Of a stretch of DNA of 64,000 nucleotides, positions 50,715 to 61,440 are shown one piece after another. Both the position numbers and the translations under genes were made by a program. The notes below the pieces were generated by a model. That model made no database searches and was not told the origin of the DNA. It saw only the letters and a program-made list of their open reading frames with translations. Within the stretch, counting starts at the first letter, position 1, and every line of letters starts with the position of its first letter. The stretch covers positions 657,501 to 721,500 of the forward strand of contig CAMQGK010000007.1 in NCBI GenBank assembly GCA_947000775.1. The letters are read 5' to 3'. Source of the DNA: Pterois miles (Eukaryota > Chordata > Actinopteri > Perciformes > Scorpaenidae).

Positions 50715-51175
50715 GGAATTGCTACGTTATAGGTTCTGAAATAGAAGCTGAACATTCTGGAATTGTTACGTTTTATGTTCTAAAATAGAAGCTGAACATT
50801 CTGAAATTTTAATGTTGTCTTCTAAAATAGAAGCTTAACATTCCAGAATTTTAACGTTATATGTTCTAAAATAGAAGCTGAACATTCTGGAATTGTACGT
50901 TGTATGTTCTAAAATAGAAGCTGAACATTCTGAAATTTTAACGTTGTCTTCTAAAATAGAAGCTGAACATTTTGAAATGTTAACGTCGTGTTCTAAAATA
51001 GAAGCTGAACATTCTGGAATTATTACGTTATATGTTCTAAAATAGAAGGTGAATATTCCGGAATTTTAACGTTATGTGTTCTAAAATAGAAGCTGAACAT
51101 TTTGAAATGTTAACGTCGTGTTCTAAAATAGAATCTGAACATTCCCTAATTGTAACGTTATATGTTCTAAAACAG
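50523..51175 (+). repeat. Block duplicated at about 53134-53790 (2611-bp offset)
   Basis: GAAACTTAACATTCAGG at 50526 and 53137 starts a long matching stretch, including GTTTGACGTTC, AACAGTCTGAAATT and the TTATTACGTTATATG/GAAGGTGAATATTCC pair. The two copies differ by single bases such as GCTACG at 50720 versus GTTACG, and CGTCGTG versus CGTTGTG. Confidence 0.78.
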
Positions 51176-52589
51176 AAGCTGAACATTCTGGAATTGTCAT
51201 GTTATATGTTCTAAAATAGAAGCTGAACATTCTGGAATTTTAATGTGACGTGTTCTGAAATAGAATCTTAACATTCCGTAATTGTAACGTTAAGTTTTCT
51301 AAAATACAAGCTGAACATTCGGGAATTGTACGTTGTATGTTCTAAAATAGAAGCTGAACATTCTGGAATTGTACGTTGTATGTTCTAAAATAGAAGCTGA
51401 ACATTCCGGAATTTTAATGTCATGTGTTCTAAAATAGAAGCTGAACATTTTGAAATGTTAACGTCGTGTTCTAAAATAGAATCTGAACATTCCCTAATTG
51501 TAACGTTATATGTTCTAAAACAGAAGCTGAACATTCTGGAATTGTTATGTTATATGTTCTAAAATAGAAGCTGAACATTCCGGAATTTTAATGTTATATG
51601 TTGTAAATAGAAGCTGAACATTCTGGAATTGTTACGTTATATGTTCTAAAATAGAAGATGAATATTCCAGAATTTTATCGTTATGTGTTCTAAAATAGAA
51701 GCTGAACATTCCCGAATTTTTATGTCATATGTTCTAAAACAGAAGCTGAACATTCTGGAATTGTTATGTCATGTGTTCTAAAACAGAAGCTGAACATTCT
51801 GGAATTGGTATGTAATATGTTCTAAAATAGAAGCTGAACATTCCCTAATTGTAACGTTATATGTTCTAAAACAGAAGCAGAACATTCTGGAATTGTTATG
51901 TAATATGTTCTAAAATAGAAGCTGAACATTCCCTTTATTGTAATGTTATATGTTCTGAAATAGAAGCTGAACATTCCCTAATAGTAACGTTATATGTTCT
52001 AAAACAGAAGCAGAATATTCTGGAATTGTTATGTTATATGTTGTAAAATAGAAGCTGAACATTCCGGAATTTTAACTTTATGTGTTCCAAAATTGAAGCT
52101 GAACATTCCGCAATTTTAATGTCATGTGTTCTAAAATAGAAGCTCAACATTCTGCAATTGTTTCGTTATATGTTCTAAAATAGAAGCTGAACATTCTGAA
52201 ATTTTAACGTTGTCTTCTAAAATAGAAGCTTAACATTCCGGAATTTTAACGTTATATGTTCTAAAATAGAAGCTGAACATTCTGGAATTGTACGTTGTAT
52301 GTTCTATAAATAGAAGCTGAACATTCTGGAATTGTACGTTATATTTTCTAAAATAGAAGCTGAACATTCCGGAATTTTAATGTCATGTGTTCTAAAATAG
52401 AAGCTGAACATTCTGGAATTTTTACGTTTTATGTTCTAAAATAGAAGCTGAACATTTTGAAATGTTAACGTCGTGTTCTAAAATAGAAGCTGAACATTCT
52501 GGAATTGTTACGTTATATGTTCTAAAATAGAAGATGAATATTCCGGAATTTTAACGTTATGTGTTCTAAAATAGAAGCTGAACATTCCG

Positions 52590-53140
52590 GAATTGTTACG
52601 TTATATGTTCTGAAATAGAAGCTGAACATGCTGGAATTGTTACGTTTTATGTTCTAAAATAGAAGCTGAACATTCTGAAATTTTAACGTTGTCTTCTAAA
52701 ATAGAAGCTTAACATCCCAGAATTTTAACGTTATATGTTCTAAAATAGAAGCTGAACATTCTGGAATTGTACGTTGTATGTTCTAAAATAGAACCTGAAC
52801 ATTGGGGAATTGTACGTTTTATGTTCTAAAATAGAACCTGATCATTCTGGAATTGTACGTTATATGTTCTAAAATAGAAGCTCAACATTCCGGAATTTTA
52901 ATGTCGTGTTCTAAAATAGAAGCTGAACATTCTAGAATTTTTACGTTTTATGTTCTAAAATAGAAGCTGAACATTCTGGAATTGTTATATAATATGTTCT
53001 AAAATAGAATCTGAACATTTGGAAATGTTAACATCGTGTTCTAAAATAGAAGCTGAACATTCTGTAATGGTTACGTTATATGTTCTAAAATAGAAGATGA
53101 ATATTCCGGAATTTTAACGTTATGTGTTCTAAAATAGAAA
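52590..53140 (+). repeat. Block duplicated at about 54548-55098 (1958-bp offset)
   Basis: Shared rare variants in the same order are GAACATGCTGG (near 52626 and 54584), CATCCCAG, GAACCTGAACATTGGGG, and a shortened ATGTCGTGTTC. The copies differ at a few bases, for example GAACCTGATC versus GAACCTGAAC. Together with the 2611-bp offset this produces a three-step ladder of related blocks between 50.5 and 55.1 kb. Confidence 0.75.
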
Positions 53141-55999
53141 CTTAACATTCAGGAATTGTTATGTAATATGTTCTAAAATAGAAGCTGAACATTCTGGAAT
53201 TGTTACGTTTGACGTTCTAAAACAGAAGCTGAACATTCTGAAATTGTAACGTTATATGTTCTAAAATAGAAGCTGAACAGTCTGAAATTTTAACGTTGTC
53301 TTCTAAAATAGAAGCGTAACATTCCGGAATTGTTACGTTATAGGTTCTGAAATAGAAGCTGAACATTCTGGAATTGTTACGTTTTATGTTCTAAAATAGA
53401 AGCTGAACATTCTGAAATTTTAATGTTGTCTTCTAAAATAGAAGCTTAACATTCCAGAATTTTAACGTTATATGTTCTAAAATAGAAGCTGAACATTCTG
53501 GAATTGTACGTTGCATGTTCTAAAATAGAAGCTGAACATTCTGAAATTTTAACGTTGTCTTCTAAAATAGAAGCTGAACATTTTGAAATGTTAACGTCGT
53601 GTTCTAAAATAGAAGCTGAACATTCTGGAATTATTACGTTATATGTTCTAAAATAGAAGGTGAATATTCCGGAATTTTAACGTTATGTGTTCTAAAATAG
53701 AAGCTGAACATTTTGAAATGTTAACGTTGTGTTCTAAAATAGAATCTGAACATTCCCTAAGTGTAACGTTATATGTTCTAAAACAGAAGCTGAACATTCT
53801 GGAATTGTCATGTTATATGTTCTAAAATAGAAGCTGAACATTCCGGAATTTTAATGTTATGTGTTCCAAAATAGAAGCTGAACATTCCGCAATTCCAATG
53901 TCATGTGTCTTAAAATAGAAGCTGAACATTCTGCAATTGTTACGTTATATGTTCTAAAATAGAAGATGAATATTCCAGAATTTTAACGTTATGTGTTCTA
54001 AAATAGAAGCTGAACATTCCCGAATTTTTATGTCATGTGTTCTAAAACAGAAGCTGAACATTCTGGAATTGTTATGTCATGTGTTCTAAAACAGAAGCTG
54101 AACATTCTGGAAGTGGTATGTAATATGTTCTACAATAGAAGCTGAACATTCCCTAATTGTAACGTTATATGTTCTAAAACAGAAGCAGAACATTCTGGAA
54201 TTGTTATGTAATATGTTCTAAAATAGAAGCTGAACATTCCCGAATTGTAACGTTATATGTTCTAAAATAGAAGCTGAACATTCCCTAATTGAAACGTTAT
54301 ATGTTCTAAAACAGAAGCTGAACATTCTGGAATTGTTATGATATATGTTCTACAATAGAAGCTGAACATTCCGGAATTTTAACGTTATGTGTTCCAAAAT
54401 AGAAGCTGAACATTCCGCAATTTTAATGTCATGTGTTCTAAAATAGAAGCTGAACATTCTGCAATTGTTTCGTTATATGTTCTAAAATAGAAGCTGAACA
54501 TTCTGAAATTTTAACGTTGTCTTCTAAAATAGAAGCTTAACATTACGGAATTGTTACGTTATATGTTCTGAAATAGAAGCTGAACATGCTGGAATTGTTA
54601 CGTTTTATGTTCTAAAATAGAAGCTGAACATTCTGAAATTTTAACGTTGTCTTCTAAAATAGAAGCTTAACATCCCAGAATTTTAACGTTATATGTTCTA
54701 AAATAGAAGCTGAACATTCTGGAATTTTACGTTGTATGTTCTAAAATAGAACCTGAACATTGGGGAATTGTACGTTTTATGTTCTAAAATAGAACCTGAA
54801 CATTCTGGAATTGTACGTTATATGTTCTAAAATAGAAGCTGAACATTCCGGAATTTTAATGTCGTGTTCTAAAATAGAAGCTGAACATTCTGGAATTTTT
54901 ACGTTTTATGTTCTAAAATAGAAGCTGAACATTCTGGAATTGTTATTTAATATGTTCTAAAATAGAATCTGAACATTTGGAAATGTTAACATCGTGTTCT
55001 AAAATAGAAGCTGAACATTCTGTAATGGTTACGTTATATGTTGTAAAATAGAAGATGAATATTCCGGAATTTTAACGTTATGTGTTCTAAAATAGAAACT
55101 TAACATTCAGGAATTGTTAAGTAATATGTTCTAAAATAGAAGCTGAACATTCTGGAATTGTTACGTTTGACGTTCTAAAACAGAAGCTGAACATTCTGAA
55201 ATTGTAACGTTATATGTTCTAAAATAGAAGCTGAACATTCTGAAATTTTAACGTTGTCTTCTAAAATAGAAGCTGAACATTTTGAAATGTTAACGTCGTG
55301 TTTTACAATAGAATCTGAACATTCCCTAATTGTAACGTTATATGTTCTAAAACAGAAGCTGAACATTCTGGAATTGTCATGTTATATGTTCTAAAACAAA
55401 AGCTGAACATTCTGAAATTCTAACGTTATATGTTGTAAAATAGAAGCTGAACATTCTGGAATTTTACGTTGTATGTTCTAAAATAGAAGCTGAACATTCC
55501 GGAATTTTAATGTCATGTGTTCTAAAATAGAATCTGAACATTTCAAATTGTTAACATCGTGTTCTAAAATAGAAGCTGAACATTCCGGAATTGTAACGTT
55601 ATATGTTCTAAAATAGAAGCTGAATATTCCCTAATTGTAACGTTATATGTTCTAAAACAGAAGCTGAACATTCTGGAATTGTTATGATATATGTTCTAAA
55701 ATAGAAGCTGAACATTCCGGAATTTTAACGTTATGTGTTCCAAAATAGAAGCTGAACATTCTGAAATTTTAACATTGTCTTCTAAAATAGAAGCTTAACA
55801 TTCCGGAATTGTTACGTTATAGGTTCTGAAATAGAAGCTGAACATTCTGGAATTGTTACGTTTTATGTTCTAAAATAGAAGCTGAACATTCTGAAATTTT
55901 AACGTTGTCTTCTAATATAGAAGCTTAACATTACAGAATTTAAACGTTATATGTTCTAAAATAGAAGCTGAACATTCTGGAATTGTACGTTGTATGTTC

Positions 56000-56330
56000 T
56001 AAAATAGAAGCTGAACATTCTGGAATTTTAATGTCACGTGTTCTGAAATAGAATCTTAACATTCCGTAATTGTAACGTTAAGTGTTCTAAAATACAAGCT
56101 GAACATTCGGGAATTGTACGTTGTATGTTCTAAAATAGAAGCTGAACATTCTGGAATTTTAATGTCTTGTGTTCTAAAATAGAAGCTGAACATTCTGGAA
56201 TTGTACGTTGTATGTTCTAAAATAGAAGCTGAACATTCTGGAATTTTAATGTCACGTGTTCTGAAATAGAATCTTAACATTCCGTAATTGTAACGTTAAG
56301 TGTTCTAAAATACAAGCTGAACATTCGGGA
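56000..56330 (+). repeat. 218-bp tandem duplication (five monomers)
   Basis: GTCACGTGTTCTGAAATAG at 56033 recurs at 56251, five monomers later, with the same neighbours (AATCTTAACATTCCG, TACAAGCTGAACATTCGG). Two copies only. Confidence 0.78.
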
Positions 56331-59300
56331 ATTGTACGTTGTATGTTCTAAAATAGAAGCTGAACATTCTGGAATTGTACGTTGTATGTTCTAAAATAGA
56401 AGCTGAACATTCCGGAATTTTAATGTCATGTGTTCTAAAATAGAAGCTGAACATTCTGGAATTTTTAGGTTTTATGTTCTAAAATAGAAGCTGAACATTT
56501 TGAAATATTAACGTCGTGTTCTAAAATAGAAGCTGAACATTCCCGAATTTTTATGTCATGTGTTCTAAAACAGAAGCTGAACATTCTGGAATTGTTATTT
56601 AATATGTTCTAAAATAGAAGCTGAACATTCCGGAATTTTAACTTTATGTGTTCCAAAATAGAAGCTGAACATTCCGCAATTTTAATGTCATGTTTTCTAA
56701 AATAGAAGCTCAACATTCTGCAATTGTTTCGTTATATGTTCTAAAATAGAAGCTGAACATTCTGGAATTTTAATGTCATGTGTTCTGAAATAGAATCTGA
56801 ACATTCCGTAATTGTAACGTTAAGTGTTCTAAAATACAAGCTGAACATTCGAGAATTGTACGTTGTATGTTCTAAAATAGAAGCTGAACATTCTGGAATT
56901 GTACGTTGTATGTTCTAAAATAGAAGCTGAACATTCCGGAATTTTAATGTCGTGTTCTAAAATAGAAGCTGAACATTCTGGAATTTTTACGTTGTATGTT
57001 CTAAAATAGAAGCTGAACATTTCAGAATTTTAATGTCATGTGTTCTAAAATAGAATCTGAACATTTCGAAATGTTAACGTCGTGTTCTAAAATAGAAGCT
57101 GAACATTCTGGAATTGTTACTATATATGTTCTAAAATAGAAGATGAATATTCCGGAATTTTAACGTTATGTGTTCTAAAATAGAAGCTGAAAATTCCCGA
57201 ATTTTAATGTCATGTGTTCTAAAACAAAAGCTGAACATTCCGAAATTGTAACGTTATATGTTCTAAAATAGAAGCTGAACAGTCTGAAATTTTAACGTTG
57301 TCTTCTAAAATAGAAGCGTAACATTACAGAATTTTAATATCATATGTTCTATAAGAAAAGCTGAACATTCTGGAATTGTTATGTAAGATGTTCTAAAATA
57401 GAAGCTGAACATTCTGGAATTGTTACGTTTGATGTTCTAAAACAGAAGCTGAACATTCTGAAATTGTAACGTTATATGTTCTAAAATAGAAGCTGAACAG
57501 TCTGAAATTTTAACGTTGTCTTCTAAAATAGAAGCGTAACATTACAGAATTTTAATATCATATGTTCTATAAGAAAAGCTGAACATTCTGGAATTGTTAC
57601 GTTATATGTTCTAAAATAGAAGCTGTGAACATTCTGGAATTTTAATGTCATGTGTTCTGAAATAGAATCAAAACATTCTGTAATTGTAACGTGAAGTGTT
57701 CTAAAATACAAGCTGAACATTCTGGAATTGTACGTTGTATGTTCTAAAAGAGAAGCTGAACAATCTGGAATTGTACGTTGTATATTCTAAAATAGAAGCT
57801 GAACATTCCGGAATTTTAATGTCATGTGTTCTAAAATAGAATCTGAACATTTCGAAATTTTAACATCGTGTTCTAAAATTGAAGCTGAACATTCCGGAAT
57901 TGTAATGTTATATGTTCTAAAATAGAAGCTGAACATTCCCTAATTGTAACGTTATATGTTGTAAAACAGAAGCTGAACATTCTGGAATTGTCATGATATA
58001 TGTTCTAAAATAGAAGCTGAACATTCCGGAATTTTAACGTTATGTGTTCCAAAATAGAAGCTGAACATTCCGCAATTTTAATGTCATGTGTTCTAAAATA
58101 GAAGCTGAACATTCTACAATAGTTTCGTTATATGTTCTAAAATAAAAGCTGAACGTTCTGAAATTTAAACATTATATGTTTATAAAATAGAAGCTGAACA
58201 TTCTGAAATTTTAACATTGTCTTCTAAAATAGAAGCTTAACATTCCGGAATTGTTATGTTATAGGTTCTGAAATAGAAGCTGAACATTCTGGAATTGGTA
58301 CGTTTTATGTTCTAAAATAGAAGCTGAACATTCTGAAATTTTAATGTTGTCTTCTAAAATAGAAGCTTAACATTCCAGAATTTTAACGTTATATGTTCTA
58401 AAATAGAAGCTGAACATTCTGGAATTGTACGTTGTATGTTCTAAAATAGAAGCTGAACATTCTGGAATTTTAATGTCACGTGTTCTGAAATAGAATCTTA
58501 ACATTCCGTAATTGTAACGTTAAGTGTTCTAAAATACAAGCTGAACATTCGGGAATTGTACGTTGTATGTTCTAAAATAGAAGCTGAACATTCTGGAATT
58601 GTACGTTGTATGTTCTAAAATAGAAGCTGAACATTCCGGAATTTTAATGTCATGTGTTCTAAAATAGAAGCTGAACATTCTGGAATTTTTACGTTTTATG
58701 TTCTAAAATAGAAGCTGAACATTCCCTAATAGTAACGTTATATGTTCTAAAACAGAAGCAGAACATTCTGGAATTGTTAATTTATATGTTCTAAAATAGA
58801 AGCTGAACATTCCGGAATTTTAACTTTATGTGTTCCAAAATTGAAGCTGAACATTCCGCAATTTTAATGTCATGTGTTCTAAAATAGAAGCTCAACATTC
58901 TGCAATTGTTTCGTTATATGTTCTAAAATAGAAGCTGAACATTCTGAAATTTTAACGTTGTCTTCTAAAATAGAAGCTTAACATTCCGGAATTGTTACGC
59001 TATATGTTCTCAAATAGAAGCTGAACATTCTGAAATTTTAACGTTGTCTTCTAAAATAGAAGCTTAACATTCCAGAATTTTAACGTTATATGTTCTAAAA
59101 TAGAAGCTGAACATTCTGGAATTGTACGTTGTATGTTCTAAAATAGAAGCTGAACATTCTGAAATTTTAACGTTGTCTTCTAAAATAGAAGCTTAACATC
59201 CCAGAATTTTAACGTTATATGTTCTAAAATAGAAGCTGAACACTCTGGAATTGTACGTTGTATGTTCTAAAATAGAAGCTGAACATTTTGAAATGTTAAC

Positions 59301-61394
59301 GTCGTGTTCTAAAATAGAAGCTGAACATTTTGAAATGTTAACGTCGTGTTCTAAAATAGAATCTGAACATTCCCTAATTGTAACGTTATATGTTCTAAAA
59401 CAGAAGCTGAACATTCTGGAATTGTCATGTTATATGTTCTAAAATAGAAGCTGAACATTCTGGAATTTTAATGTGACGTGTTCTGAAATAGAATCTTAAC
59501 ATTCCGTAATTGTAACGTTAAGTTTTCTAAAATACAAGCTGAACATTCGGGAATTGTACGTTGTATGTTCTAAAATAGAAGCTGAACATTCTGGAATTGT
59601 ACGTTGTATGTTCTAAAATAGAAGCTGAACATTCCGTAATTTTAATGTCATGTGTTCTAAAATAGAAGCTGAACATTTTGAAATGTTAACGTCGTGTTCT
59701 AAAATAGAATCTGAACATTCCCTAATTGTAACGTTATATGTTCTAAAATAAAAGCTGAACATTCCCTAATTGTAACGTTATATGTTCTAAAACAGAAGCT
59801 GAACATTCTGGAATTGTTATGTTATATGTTCTAAAATAGAAGCTGAACATTCCGGAATTTTAACTTTATGTGTTCCAAAATAGAAGCTGAACATTCCGCA
59901 ATTTTAATGTCATGTGTTCTAAAATAGAAGCTGAACATTGTGCAATTGTTTCGTTATATGTTCTAAAATAGAAGCTGAACATTCTGAAATTTTAACGTTG
60001 TCTTCTAAAATAGAAGCTTAACATTCCGGAATTGTTACGTTATATGTTCTGAAATAGAAGCTGAACATTCTGGAATTTTAACGTTATGTGTTCCAAAATA
60101 GAAGCTGAACATTCCGCAATTTTAATGTCATGTGTTCTAAAATAGAAGCTGAACATTCTGGAATTGTTACGTTATATGTTCTAAAATAGAAGATGAATAT
60201 TCCGGTATTTTAACATTATGTGTTCTAAAATAGAAGCTGAACATTCCCGAATTTTAATATCATGTGTTCTAAAACAAAAGCTGAACATTCTGGCATTGTT
60301 ATGTAATATGTTCTAAAATAGAAGCTGAACATTCCGGAATTGTATAATGTTATATGTTCTAAAATAGAAGCTGAACATTCTGGAATTGTATGTTGTATGT
60401 TCTAAAATAGAAGCTGAACATTCTGGAATTGTACGTTGTATGTTCTAAAATAGAATTTTAACATTCCGTAATTGTAACGTTAAGTGTTCTAAAATACAAG
60501 CTGAACATTCGGGAATTGTACGTTGTATGTTCTAAAATAGAAGCTGAACATTCTGGAATTGTACGTTGTATGTTCTAAAATAGAGGCTGAACATTCCGGA
60601 ATTTTAATGTCATGTGTTCTAAAATAGAAGCTGAACATTCTGGAATTTTTACGTTTTATGTTTTAAAATAGAAGCTGAACATTTTGAAATGTTAACGTCG
60701 TGTTCTAAAATAGAAGCTGAGCATTCTGGAATTGTTACGTTATATGTTCTAAAATAGAAGATGAATATTCCGGAATTTTAACGTTATGTGTTCTAAAATA
60801 GAAGCTGAACATTCCCGAATTGTAACGTTATATGTTCTAAAATAGAATCTGAACATTTTGAAATGTTAACATCGTGTTCTAAAATAGAAGCTGAACATTC
60901 CGGAATTGTAACGTTATATGTTCTAAAATAGAAGCTGAACATTCCCTAATTGTAACGTTATATGTTCTAAAACAGAAGCTGAACATTCTGGAATTGTTAT
61001 GATATATGTTCTAAAATAGAAGCTGAACATTCCGGAATTTTAACGTTATGTGTTCCAAAATAGAAGCTGAACATTCCGCAATTTTAATGTCATGTGTTCT
61101 AAAATAGAAGCTGAACATTCTACAATAGTTTCGTTATATGTTCTAAAATAAAAGCTGAACGTTCTGAAATTTAAACATTATATGTTCTAAAATAGAAGCT
61201 GAACATTCTGAAATTTTAACATTGTCTTCTAAAATAGAAGCTTAACATTCCGGAATTGTTACGTTATAGGTTCTGAAATAGAAGCTGAACATTCTGGAAT
61301 TGTTACGTTTTATGTTCTAAAATAGAAGCTGAACATTCTGAAATTTTAACGTTGTCTTCTAAAATAGAAGCTTAACATTACAGAATTTAAACGT

Positions 61395-61440
61395 TATATG
61401 TTCTAAAATAGAAGCTAGAATCTTAACATTCCGTAATTGT
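61395..61440 (+). repeat. Out-of-register junction monomer
   Basis: At 61411 GAAGCT is followed directly by AGAATCTTAACATTCCG, joining the start of one monomer to the start of another. Compared with the related block at 55960-56060, about 87 bp (roughly two monomers) are missing and the register is broken. The joined ends share only AGAA-type microhomology. This is one of few breaks in the array that do not preserve monomer length. Confidence 0.75.
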
